A stretch of DNA of 64,000 bases. Origin: Gemmatimonadota bacterium. Its GTDB lineage: Bacteria > Gemmatimonadota > Gemmatimonadetes > Palauibacterales > Palauibacteraceae. This document shows, piece by piece, positions 52,022-59,557 of the stretch. The stretch's first letter is position 1, and every line of letters begins with the position of its first letter. The notes under the pieces are model-generated. The model was not told where the DNA came from and did not search any database. It saw only the letters and a list, made by a program, of their open reading frames with translations. The DNA is taken from NCBI GenBank assembly GCA_022820995.1, contig JAJEEM010000064.1, positions 1 through 64,000 of the forward strand, in the 5' to 3' direction. The position numbers and the translations under genes were made by a program.

Positions 52022-53344
52022 GTGCGCGCTGTAAGAGCTTCGTTCGTTCTCTGCGGGATGTTGGCGGGAGCCGCTTCGGTTCAGGCGCAGGACCGGTGGC
52101 TGGCGATCGAGGGGGGCACGGTCTTCGACGGCACGGGCGCGGTTCACGAGAACGCGACGGTGCTCGTCCGAGGGGATCGGGTCGATCGAATCGGGCCGAT
52201 GGGGCAGGTCGAGATCCCCGCCGGGGCCGAGCGCATCGATGCGTCCGGCAAGTTCCTGACGCCGGGGTTCATCGACCTCCACTTCCACTACTCTCCCGGC
52301 CCGCATGCGTCGATCGACGGGACGGGAACCGACGCGAATCCCGAACTTCCGCTCCTCTTCCTGGCCAACGGCGTCACGACGCAGAGGGAGATGGGACAGT
52401 GGATCGCGGATAACGAGGCGTGGCTGGCGGACGTGCGCGCCCAGGGCTATCCGACACCGCGGCTCCTCTATTCCGGTCCGATCCTCGACGGGCGGGACAC
52501 GGCCTATCCCACCATCTCCCGGGTTCTCCTCGATGAGATGGACGCGCGGCTCGCCGCCAACGAACTCATGGATGCGGGCGCGACGTCCCTGAAGGTGTAT
52601 TTCCGGCTCTCGCTCGCGCAGGTCGCGGCCATCATCGAGGAGGCCGACCGCCGCAACGTGCCCGTCCACGGCCACCTCGAAATCGTCGACCCCGTGGCCG
52701 CGATACGGCTGGGGATGGACGGGATCGAACACACGAGATCGGTGGGCAGGGCCCTCGTCTCGCCCAAGCAGGCGGAGGAGTTCCGGCAGGCGGTGCTGCG
52801 CGAGAGCAACCACCGCGGGGAGGGCGGGCTGGCTCTGTGGGCCGCGCTGGATCCCGCCGGGCCGCGCGCCGACGCGCTCATCGAACTCATGCTTGAACGG
52901 AACGTCAACCTCGACGGCACACTGGCCGTCTTCGAGCCGGAGTTCAGCGAGGAGGGCCGCGAGGTGCAGTGGGAGGCGGTGCGGAACATGGCCGCGTTCA
53001 CGGTGCGCTACGCGAAGGCGGGCGGTCCCGTCACGATGGGGTCGCACGGCCTGGTGGCCAATGCGCCGCCCGGACTCGCCTACCAGCGCGAGATGGAGAC
53101 TCACGTGGAGGCCGGCATGACGCCGGCGGCAACTCTGATCGCCGCGACCCGGATGGGCGCCGAAGCGTTGCGCCTGCCCGACAGGGGCACGCTGGCGCAC
53201 GGCATGCTGGCCGACATCGTGCTGTTCGACGCCAGCCCGCTCGACGACATCGCCAATGCCCGCCGCGTGCACGCCGTGATCCTCGGCGGCCAGGTGCTCG
53301 ACCGCGATCGACTGCTCGCGACGGCGGAGGGCCTGGTCCCCTGA
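52022..53344 (+). CDS. Secreted amidohydrolase (GSHG-type variant)
   Basis: The GTG start with GGGAG upstream yields 440 residues and a signal peptide (SFVLCGMLAGAASVQA). It has LTPGFIDLHFHYS, TSLKVYF, VHGHLEI and GIEHTRS. Where most amidohydrolases have Gly-Thr-Asp for the final metal-proton Asp, it reads VTMGSHG, a variant I recall from a related secreted amidohydrolase group. Activity cannot be assumed. It ends with LAHGMLADIVLFDASPLDD. It is divergent from the gene at 49985. Confidence 0.87.
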   Translation: MRAVRASFVLCGMLAGAASVQAQDRWLAIEGGTVFDGTGAVHENATVLVRGDRVDRIGPMGQVEIPAGAERIDASGKFLTPGFIDLHFHYSPGPHASIDGTGTDANPELPLLFLANGVTTQREMGQWIADNEAWLADVRAQGYPTPRLLYSGPILDGRDTAYPTISRVLLDEMDARLAANELMDAGATSLKVYFRLSLAQVAAIIEEADRRNVPVHGHLEIVDPVAAIRLGMDGIEHTRSVGRALVSPKQAEEFRQAVLRESNHRGEGGLALWAALDPAGPRADALIELMLERNVNLDGTLAVFEPEFSEEGREVQWEAVRNMAAFTVRYAKAGGPVTMGSHGLVANAPPGLAYQREMETHVEAGMTPAATLIAATRMGAEALRLPDRGTLAHGMLADIVLFDASPLDDIANARRVHAVILGGQVLDRDRLLATAEGLVP

Positions 53345-53351
53345 TCTGACT

Positions 53352-53429
53352 GTTACATGACAACGGGAACCTTTGGGGCTATTGTGGTGTGTCACAGTTA
53401 TGCAACAGTAACCGTTACAAACTGGTTAC
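53352..53429. promoter_or_regulatory. Repeated GTTAC motifs upstream of protease
   Basis: GTTAC occurs at 53352, 53414 and 53425, and GTAAC at 53408, giving a dyad GTAAC-C-GTTAC and a wider GTAACC/GGTTAC inversion. The patch is AT-rich and abuts the protease ATG, with no clear Shine-Dalgarno. Likely a promoter/operator region. Confidence 0.5.
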
Positions 53430-54437
53430 ATGAAACTGTTCCTGGTCGGAATCGGACTCGTGGTCGCCGCCTCAGCGCCCGCCTCGGCGGCGTCGTGGCG
53501 GGCTCCCGTCCAGGAGCGGCCGGAGCTGCAGGAAGCCGCGAACCGCACCGCGTCCGACGAAGCGCTCGTTGCCGTCATCCCGCTCGCCTCTCGCAACGGC
53601 TGGTTCACGATCGAGGGCAGGTCCCGGCGCGGACCCCTTCGCTTCGTCTTCGACACCGGCGCGAACGCGCACGGACTCACGCGGGGCGTGGCACGCCGCC
53701 TCGACCTGCCGCGCGTCGGATGGACGCGCGTGCAGGGCGGAAGCGGAAGCGAGGCGACCTGGCTCGTGCGGGGACCGGACATCTTCTTCGGTGGCGCGAA
53801 TGCCCGGCCGGGGCACCGTGTCATCGTGGACGACGACTTCGTCACCGATCCGGCCGGAATCCGCTACGACGGCGTCATCGGCACCCGCCTCTTCGAGCGC
53901 TACGACGTCCGCATCGACGGCCCCGACCGAGAGATTCGCCTCTACGAACCGGGCCGGGCCGGCGGCGAGGATCTCGGGCCGCCGATCCCGATGGATGACC
54001 TCGGACGCGCGCTGGTGCACTTCACGATCCAGGTCAACGGCCGGGAGGTGGGAGCCATCCTCGACACCGGCGCCCCGTACACGGTCCTCAACACGGCGGC
54101 GGCGCTGCTCGCCGGAGTCGAACTCACGGGCGAACCCTTTACGCTGTACCCACGGGGCGTGGGTTCCGCGACGATTGCCGCGGCGCCGATCCGGCTGGCC
54201 TCGCTCGACCTCGGCACGACCCGCTTCGCCGAAGTCGACGCGGTCGTTGCGGAACTCGCCATGTTCGAGGCGCTCGACCTCTCACGACGCCCGCTGCTGA
54301 TCCTCGGGGCGCCGGTGATGGAGGCATGCGAAATCCTCATCTCGCGGGCCCGCGGGTCGGTCTCGGTCTGCGAGACGCCCGGCCCGATCGAGCACCCCCT
54401 CCCGCTCATCGCGGCCCACCAGATCTCGAGCCGCTAG
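53430..54437 (+). CDS. Two-domain retropepsin-like aspartic protease
   Basis: A 335-residue protein with a signal peptide (FLVGIGLVVAASAPASAA). Two Asp-Thr-Gly active-site motifs are present, FVFDTGANAHGL near 73 and AILDTGAPYTVL near 211, so one chain should supply both halves of an aspartic-protease active site. Strand blocks after each motif (YDGVIGTRLFERYDVRID, LLILGAPVMEACEILI) are those of retropepsin-like folds. It is probably periplasmic. Substrate and inhibitor sensitivity are unknown. No clear ribosome site precedes the ATG. Confidence 0.87.
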   Translation: MKLFLVGIGLVVAASAPASAASWRAPVQERPELQEAANRTASDEALVAVIPLASRNGWFTIEGRSRRGPLRFVFDTGANAHGLTRGVARRLDLPRVGWTRVQGGSGSEATWLVRGPDIFFGGANARPGHRVIVDDDFVTDPAGIRYDGVIGTRLFERYDVRIDGPDREIRLYEPGRAGGEDLGPPIPMDDLGRALVHFTIQVNGREVGAILDTGAPYTVLNTAAALLAGVELTGEPFTLYPRGVGSATIAAAPIRLASLDLGTTRFAEVDAVVAELAMFEALDLSRRPLLILGAPVMEACEILISRARGSVSVCETPGPIEHPLPLIAAHQISSR

Positions 54438-54477
54438 CCTCCACCGCTCGCCGGAGCCGCCGGCCGGCTGCGCACAG

Positions 54478-56235
54478 CTAGCCGCCTCCCCGTGCGGGGC
54501 CGTCGATGTGAACCGTCACGATGTCCGCGTCGTGGTATTTCTGGTGCCTTACCGATGTGGCCAGGTGCTGCAGGATCCGGAGCGAGATCTCGTGCTCCTG
54601 CGGCTCGGCCGTGCCATGGCTGGCCAGAACGGCGATCTGATCCTCGATGTTCCCCGCGCCGCCGGCCGAGATGAACTCCAGTTCGGCCCCGTTCCCCCAC
54701 TTGCGGGCGACGACGCGCAGACGCCGGTCTTCCGCGTCTTCTCCTTCCTTCGCCTCCTCCAGCAGGAGCAGCAGCGTCTCCTCCGCCGCCTGCAGCAGCC
54801 GGTCGCTCATTTCCATGCGCCACTTGCGCCGTATGGAGAACTTGTCGAGGAGGTTCCGGATGGTCGGGAGCGCCTCCACGTTCAGCGTCGTCTCCACGCG
54901 AAGGGGCCGCGAGCCCGTGAACTCGAGCAGCGCCGTGAGGAAAATCGCGGTCAGGCCGCCCGCCGTCATCCCGTTCTCGAGCAGCGGCGCCAGCCCGGGG
55001 CTCAGATACTCGTTGAAGAGGGCGCCCTCCTGGAACGCGACGCCGGCCCAGAACGACACGCCGACGATCGCCGCCTTGCGATAGTCGATGCCATCCTGGA
55101 CGACGACCCGCGCGCCGATGACGAACAGGATCCCGATCAGAACGAACCCGTAGGCGGCGATCACAGGGTCCGGGATGGCGAGAACGATCGCCGCGATCTT
55201 GGGCAGGAACGCCAGCGCGCAGAAGGTCACGCCGATGATCACGCCCACGCGGCGTGCCGCGACGCCGGTGATCTCGGCCAGCGAGATGCTCGACGAATAG
55301 GTCGTGTTGGGAACGGTACTCAGCAGCCCCGAGAGCAGGTTTCCGAGTCCGTCGGCGGCGACCGCGCCCTGAACCGCTCCGAAGTCCGTGGCTCGGCTGC
55401 GCCGCCAGGACACGCGCTGAATGGCCACGGCGTCGCCCACGGTCTCGATCGCTCCGATCAGGGTCACGAACACGAAGGTCGGCAGCAGCGCCCAGAAGGC
55501 GGGGCCGAAGCTGAAGCCGAAGCCCGGCCAGCCGGCTGCGGGGAGGCCGATCCACTGCGCGGCCGCCACGCGCTCGAAGTCGTAGATCCCGAACGACACC
55601 GCCGCCACGCACCCGACGAAGATGCCGATCACGGGACCCCACAGCCGCATGACGCCGCCGGCGCGGAGCACGATGAGCAGCGTCGCGACCACGGTCGCGC
55701 CCGCCGTCACGGGCGCCGCAAACGTCGAGGCGCCCTCGGGGACCTGGCGCAGAAGCTCGAACAGGAGCGGCATGATCGTAACGGCGATCAGCATGATCAC
55801 CGTCCCCGCGACCACCGGCGTGATGATCCGCCTCAGGAGCGCGAGGTGCCGCGAGAGCCCGAACTGGAAGAGAGAGGAGGCGATGACCAGCGCCGCGAGG
55901 AGACCGGGGCCGCCCTGGACGAGCGCCATCACGGAGGCCGCGATGAATGCGCCCGATGTCCCCATGAGTAGGACGTACCCCGCCCCCACGCGCCCGATGC
56001 GCGCAGCCTGCACGGCCGTCGTCACGCCGCTCACGATCAGGACCGCGAAGCTCGCCCACGACAGGTAGAGCTCGGAGCCTCCGGCCGCCCGCACCACGAT
56101 GGCCACCGTGATGACGATGGCCGCGATGGTGAGCACGACGTACTGGAGCGCGAGTCCGATGGCGATCCGGTACGGGGGCGTCTCGTCGGGCTGGTACTGG
56201 ATCGCGTTGTTGAAGTCGCGAGGTTCTGTCGCCAT
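54478..56235 (-). CDS. NCS2-like nucleobase permease with C-terminal domain
   Basis: A 585-residue membrane protein with about 12-14 helices of the uracil/xanthine permease type, including a conserved FVFVTLIGAIETVGDAVAIQRVSWRR and GLGNLLSGLLSTVPNTTYSSSISLAEITG. Members import purines or pyrimidines. After the last helix a cytosolic part of roughly 120 residues (LLQAAEETLLLLLEEA, WGNGAELEFISAGGAGNIED, EHEISLRILQHLATSVRHQKYHDADIVTVHID) resembles an incomplete GHKL/anti-sigma-like ATPase fold. A regulatory role for it is inference. Confidence 0.87.
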   Translation of the reverse strand: MATEPRDFNNAIQYQPDETPPYRIAIGLALQYVVLTIAAIVITVAIVVRAAGGSELYLSWASFAVLIVSGVTTAVQAARIGRVGAGYVLLMGTSGAFIAASVMALVQGGPGLLAALVIASSLFQFGLSRHLALLRRIITPVVAGTVIMLIAVTIMPLLFELLRQVPEGASTFAAPVTAGATVVATLLIVLRAGGVMRLWGPVIGIFVGCVAAVSFGIYDFERVAAAQWIGLPAAGWPGFGFSFGPAFWALLPTFVFVTLIGAIETVGDAVAIQRVSWRRSRATDFGAVQGAVAADGLGNLLSGLLSTVPNTTYSSSISLAEITGVAARRVGVIIGVTFCALAFLPKIAAIVLAIPDPVIAAYGFVLIGILFVIGARVVVQDGIDYRKAAIVGVSFWAGVAFQEGALFNEYLSPGLAPLLENGMTAGGLTAIFLTALLEFTGSRPLRVETTLNVEALPTIRNLLDKFSIRRKWRMEMSDRLLQAAEETLLLLLEEAKEGEDAEDRRLRVVARKWGNGAELEFISAGGAGNIEDQIAVLASHGTAEPQEHEISLRILQHLATSVRHQKYHDADIVTVHIDGPARGGG

Positions 56236-56364
56236 CGGTCACATCCATCGTTGGGTAACGGAGATGCCGAACGCTTCGCGCTCGAAGCTCAAGCGGACGG
56301 CAGCAACCCGCAAGACGGCGATGGATGCGTTGCTCCGGATACCCGAATCTTGCTGCAGAATGCG

Positions 56365-56379
56365 AATATGGTCCATATT
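56365..56379. promoter_or_regulatory. Palindromic operator of fourth TA module
   Basis: The perfect dyad AATATGG-T-CCATATT lies 33 nt upstream of the antitoxin GTG, followed by a second, looser TCCA/TGGA pair. The position fits TA autoregulation. Confidence 0.55.
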
Positions 56380-56411
56380 GGTCCAGTTTATTGGATGAAG
56401 GGAGCATATCG

Positions 56412-56714
56412 GTGGACACTTCCGGGTTCGCTCGCACATGGAGGGTCGCCGAGGCGAAGGCGCGCCTCTCCGAGATCCTGCGCCTCGCGGACGAACAGGG
56501 GCCGCAGCGTATCGGCGTTCGAAAACCCTTCGTCGTTGTGTCCGAACGCCTGTGGCGTGAGAAGGCTCCGATCCGGCCGCCTCTCGGTCGGTGGCTGATC
56601 GACCACATGCCTCGCGGGCTGGATCTCGAGATTCCCCGGGAGCGAGGGTCCGCACGACCGATCCCCTTCGCTTCGGCTGACGCCGTGGACGACGTCTCGG
56701 ATGACGCCGAATGA
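56412..56714 (+). CDS. Phd/YefM-like antitoxin
   Basis: A GTG start 7 nt after GGGAG gives 100 residues. WRVAEAKARLSEILRLADEQGPQRIGVRKPFVVVSERLW is a Phd/YefM DNA-binding fold, longer at the C-terminus than the other antitoxins here. The acidic tail (ADAVDDVSDDAE) is unusual. The stop overlaps the toxin ATG (ATGA). Confidence 0.88.
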   Translation: MDTSGFARTWRVAEAKARLSEILRLADEQGPQRIGVRKPFVVVSERLWREKAPIRPPLGRWLIDHMPRGLDLEIPRERGSARPIPFASADAVDDVSDDAE

Positions 56715-57130
56715 GCGGCGTCCTCTTGGACACCAACGTGGTCTCGGAGTTGACGAGAAAGGCTCCCGCCCCGCCTGTAATCGCCTTCCTGTCCGAACGA
56801 GACGACCTCTGGCTGTCTGCGCTGGTGTTACACGAACTGGAGTTCGGCCTGCGCCTCCTGCCTCGCGGGCGCCGGCGAGACGCGCTGCGCGGCGTGCTTT
56901 CGGAGTTCATCCGACACTACGAGGACCGGGTTCTGCCCGTGGACGAGAAGGCCGCCGTCTGGGCCGCCCGTTTTCGCGCGGAGGCCCGTGAACAAGGGTG
57001 TCCTCTCGACTTGGGAGATGCGCTGATCGCCGGCACGGCCCGGGCGCACGACCTGTCCCTGGCTACGAGGAATGTGAGGGACTTCGAGGGATTCGACCTG
57101 CCCGTCACGAACCCGTGGGATTGCCACTGA
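56711..57130 (+). CDS. vapC: PIN-domain toxin (FitB-like VapC)
   Basis: A 139-residue PIN protein: VLLDTNVVSELTR, SALVLHELEFGL, LDLGDALIAGTARAHDL and TRNVRDFEGFDLPVTNPW, the pattern of FitB. It is coupled to the Phd-like antitoxin. The last 26 nt overlap the convergent hipA 3' end, so the two transcripts are complementary there. Confidence 0.93.
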   Translation: MSGVLLDTNVVSELTRKAPAPPVIAFLSERDDLWLSALVLHELEFGLRLLPRGRRRDALRGVLSEFIRHYEDRVLPVDEKAAVWAARFRAEAREQGCPLDLGDALIAGTARAHDLSLATRNVRDFEGFDLPVTNPWDCH

Positions 57131-58400
57131 GCCGGCCGACCCCGGCTCCGGTCGACGCCATGCATTGCTCCGCCCGGACCGTGACCGTGCGGCGGAACCG
57201 CCGGAGCGCCTCCGTATCCAGCCCCGGCATCGTCAACTCCTCCGTCACGTCGTGTGCCCGCCGGATCACCGACTCTCCGATTTCGGCGACCCTTCTCCGG
57301 ATGAGAGGGAGTCCCAGCGTCGCTTCTTCCGCAAAGGCGGCCCAACGACCCACGTCCATCGCCGCAAGTTCCGCGCAGCCCCCGATGGGCATGGCGAGCG
57401 TAGGCGACAGCTCCGGGTAGGCGACCGTCATCACGAGGTCATATAGCGGTGCGAGACGAGGTCCGGCCGCATCATACAGGAGCGAGAAGTTCTTCCCGTG
57501 CGCGTCCGCGTTGCCCGCGATGAGATTGAAGATCACGGCGTCGAGGAGCCCGAGAACGTCGACGGCCGGGCGGCGCGCGACGCGGCGCAGCAGGTCGAAG
57601 CTATCCCTCAGGCCCGGACCGCCCTCACCTGCGTACTTGGCCGCCGGGGGTATGGCGAGCGCCTGACAGAAGTCCTCCTGATGGACGCGGCGCACACGAC
57701 CGTCCGGACCGACCGATCGATCGTATCGCTCGATCAGGAGGAACGTTCGATCCCCCGCTCGCCGAGGCTCCGCAGATGCGACGTCCAGGCCCACCGCGCG
57801 CGCGAGCCGCATCGCGAAGGCTTCGTTCTCCGTCGTGTGGGGGAAATCGGGGATCGCCGGCTTGAGGATGTGGGTCGTGGGCTGCCCCGACGCCGGAAGG
57901 GCGATCGCGTCGTCGACCATGACGACGGGCAGCTTCGACTGGGCCCCGGCGAGCGAGAGGCGCAGGCCTTCGTCGCCGGCGAGCAGCGGACGCCACGGCA
58001 GCTTGTCGAGCACGTCGATCAGCGCCGCGTCGTCGAGCGGCTGAGGGGAATGGTCCGAGTCCGGCTCGGACGGCGGTTCTCCGGGCGGCAGCAGTTGGAG
58101 CGCTCCCGCGACGTCGCCGCCGAGACGATCGAGAAGGACGAAGTCGTTCAGGGGGGAAACACCCAGCGCCCTTGCCACTCGATCCCGTTGAACCTCCTCC
58201 GGCAGGAGGCCGGCGAAGAAGGGGCGGCATTCGCGGCGGGAGTATCGCTCTGCGCGCTTGGGCAGCGACGCGGACAGCACCGGGGCTCGCTCGTCCCGCA
58301 GCCAGTCGTCCGCGTACGCAAACTCGAGGGCGGCGGGCCGCGGCTGCATCAAACGACCGACGAGGCGCCCATCCCACCAGATGTCGAGGACGCGGCTCAT
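57105..58400 (-). CDS. hipA: HipA-family serine/threonine kinase toxin
   Basis: A 431-residue HipA. It has an N-terminal couple domain (LEFAYADDWLRDERAPVLSASLP), P-loop-like LSLAGAQSKLPV, ATP-contact THILKPAI, catalytic GNADAHGKNFSLL (the N-x-D-x-H-x-x-N type) and Mg site LAPLYDLVMTV. HipA inactivates glutamyl-tRNA synthetase in E. coli and the HipBA complex represses its promoter; target specificity here is unknown. ATG overlaps the hipB stop (ATGA). The 3' end overlaps the PIN toxin gene. Confidence 0.93.
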   Translation of the reverse strand: MSRVLDIWWDGRLVGRLMQPRPAALEFAYADDWLRDERAPVLSASLPKRAERYSRRECRPFFAGLLPEEVQRDRVARALGVSPLNDFVLLDRLGGDVAGALQLLPPGEPPSEPDSDHSPQPLDDAALIDVLDKLPWRPLLAGDEGLRLSLAGAQSKLPVVMVDDAIALPASGQPTTHILKPAIPDFPHTTENEAFAMRLARAVGLDVASAEPRRAGDRTFLLIERYDRSVGPDGRVRRVHQEDFCQALAIPPAAKYAGEGGPGLRDSFDLLRRVARRPAVDVLGLLDAVIFNLIAGNADAHGKNFSLLYDAAGPRLAPLYDLVMTVAYPELSPTLAMPIGGCAELAAMDVGRWAAFAEEATLGLPLIRRRVAEIGESVIRRAHDVTEELTMPGLDTEALRRFRRTVTVRAEQCMASTGAGVGRLSGNPTGS

Positions 58401-58654
58401 CTATCGTGGGCGGCGGCCGGTGCCGTCGCGTCGGCTTCGGGTGGGGGAACGATCTCGACCGAACAGCCGAGCGCCGCCAGAACCTGAAGAACCTTTCCGA
58501 CCTGCGCGGTCGGTTTTCCCGCTTCAAGATCTACGATGAAGCGCAGACCCACCCCTGCTGTGCCCGCAAGCTCATGCTGGCGCAGCCCCGCGTCCTTGCG
58601 CGCGGCTCGGACGATCTTGCCGATATCGGCGGGTGTGACGGTTGTCTTCTTCAT
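58397..58654 (-). CDS. hipB: HipB-like antitoxin (Xre-type HTH)
   Basis: From the ATG before KKTTVTPADIGKIVRAARKDAG this is an 85-residue protein. It has an Xre helix-turn-helix: LRQHELAGTAGVGLRFIVDLEAGKPTAQVGKVLQVLAALG. HipB dimerises, binds palindromic operators and sequesters HipA. Three matching palindromes upstream strengthen this assignment. Confidence 0.93.
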   Translation of the reverse strand: MKKTTVTPADIGKIVRAARKDAGLRQHELAGTAGVGLRFIVDLEAGKPTAQVGKVLQVLAALGCSVEIVPPPEADATAPAAAHDR

Positions 58655-58656
58655 GA

Positions 58657-58678
58657 GATATTCCCGATCGGGAATATC
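58657..58678. promoter_or_regulatory. HipB-type operator 1
   Basis: A perfect 22-bp palindrome with half-site GATATTCCCGA lies immediately upstream of the hipB ATG. Centre 58667.5. Confidence 0.82.
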
Positions 58679-58709
58679 GTCCGGGTCCGCGCCGGCTGTC
58701 AAGTATATT

Positions 58710-58725
58710 ATTCCCGTACGGGAAT
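58710..58725. promoter_or_regulatory. HipB-type operator 2
   Basis: A perfect 16-bp palindrome ATTCCCGTACGGGAAT. Centre 58717.5, exactly 50 bp from operator 1. Only the central two bases differ from the core of operators 1 and 3. Confidence 0.82.
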
Positions 58726-58757
58726 TTCACACGGTCAAACACCATGTATCGCCAGAA

Positions 58758-58979
58758 TTATTCCCGATCGGGAACATAGCCGTCGACCCTCGGTTCGGGC
58801 GGCGTCTCTCCGGTGGACCGCATGTCCGAAAGCGAGTCGCGCACGACACGCCGGATACCAGCCAGCGCCCTGGCCGGGGTGGGTGCCAGCCAACTCAACG
58901 AAGGGAACTCGGCGCAGAGGCCAACATGCTCACCGTCCTCGTCGGACCATGTAACGCCATAGGTGTAACGGTCGCTCAT
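58758..58979 (-). CDS. HicB-like orphan protein
   Basis: A 73-residue protein, MSDRYTYGVTWSDEDGEHVGLCAEFPSLSWLAPTPARALAGIRRVV, which is the partial RNase-H-like fold of HicB antitoxins. No HicA-like RNA-binding toxin is found on either side; the neighbours are hipB and tRNA-Gly. The C-terminus is short, without the DNA-binding domain of full HicB. Its last codons contain hip operator 3, so operator binding could affect this gene. Confidence 0.82.
   Translation of the reverse strand: MSDRYTYGVTWSDEDGEHVGLCAEFPSLSWLAPTPARALAGIRRVVRDSLSDMRSTGETPPEPRVDGYVPDRE
58761..58774. promoter_or_regulatory. HipB-type operator 3, inside hicB-like 3' end
   Basis: A perfect 14-bp palindrome TTCCCGATCGGGAA. 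Centre 58767.5, again 50 bp from its neighbour. It encodes the last residues (VPDRE) of the HicB-like protein. Confidence 0.78.
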
Positions 58980-59021
58980 CTCATGCCCTCCCGGGGAGGA
59001 GATGTTTGGAGGACGCGAGAA

Positions 59022-59094
59022 AGCGGGCGACCGGGGTCGAACCGGCGACCTTCAGCTTGGAAGGCTGACGCTCTGCCAACTGAGCTACGCCCGC
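59022..59094 (-). tRNA. tRNA-Gly(TCC)
   Basis: A 73-nt tRNA with acceptor GCGGGCG/CGCCCGC. Anticodon stem TCAGC/GCTGA encloses CTTCCAA, giving TCC for GGA codons. D-arm GCTCAGTTGGCAGAGC and T-arm GGTTCGACC are present. CCA is not encoded. It lies upstream of the HicB-like gene. Confidence 0.95.
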
Positions 59095-59176
59095 GAGGCG
59101 GTCGAATCTGGCGACGCGGCCGGTGGACGGGCAAGTTTTCCGCCCGCACGTGACGAGGAATCAGGAGGACGATCCA

Positions 59177-59533
59177 GTGAGCGTTCGACATGTATCGGAG
59201 TTCGGACTCACGCCGGTGGCCGCCGGGTCGGGCACCGAAACGCAGGTGCTCATCGGTCCGGACCAGGGACCGAACTTCGCGTTGCGCCGGTTCGTCATGC
59301 AGCCCGGAGGCGGGATGCCGCGGCACACCAACGCGGTGGAACACGAACAGTACGTGCTGCGGGGTCGGGCGCGGGTGTCGATCGGAGATGAAACCCACGA
59401 CGTGAGGGCCGGGGATGTCGTCTATATTCCGGCGGGCACGCCGCACTCCTACGATGCCGTGGGGGAAGAGCCGTTCGAGTTCCTGTGCGCGGTGCCGAAC
59501 CAGCCCGACAGGATCGAACTCGTCGACTGCTGA
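59177..59533 (+). CDS. Cupin-domain protein
   Basis: A GTG start with AGGAGG 8 nt upstream gives 118 residues. It is a single cupin barrel with motif 1 GGGMPRHTNAVEHEQYVLRG (His, His, Glu metal set) and motif 2 GDVVYIPAGTPHSYDAVG. Small cupins may be metal-dependent isomerases, dioxygenases or sensors; the role is unknown. It is convergent with the alcohol dehydrogenase. Confidence 0.9.
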   Translation: MSVRHVSEFGLTPVAAGSGTETQVLIGPDQGPNFALRRFVMQPGGGMPRHTNAVEHEQYVLRGRARVSIGDETHDVRAGDVVYIPAGTPHSYDAVGEEPFEFLCAVPNQPDRIELVDC

Positions 59534-59557
59534 AGGCTGAGCCCTCGCGGCTCTCGC

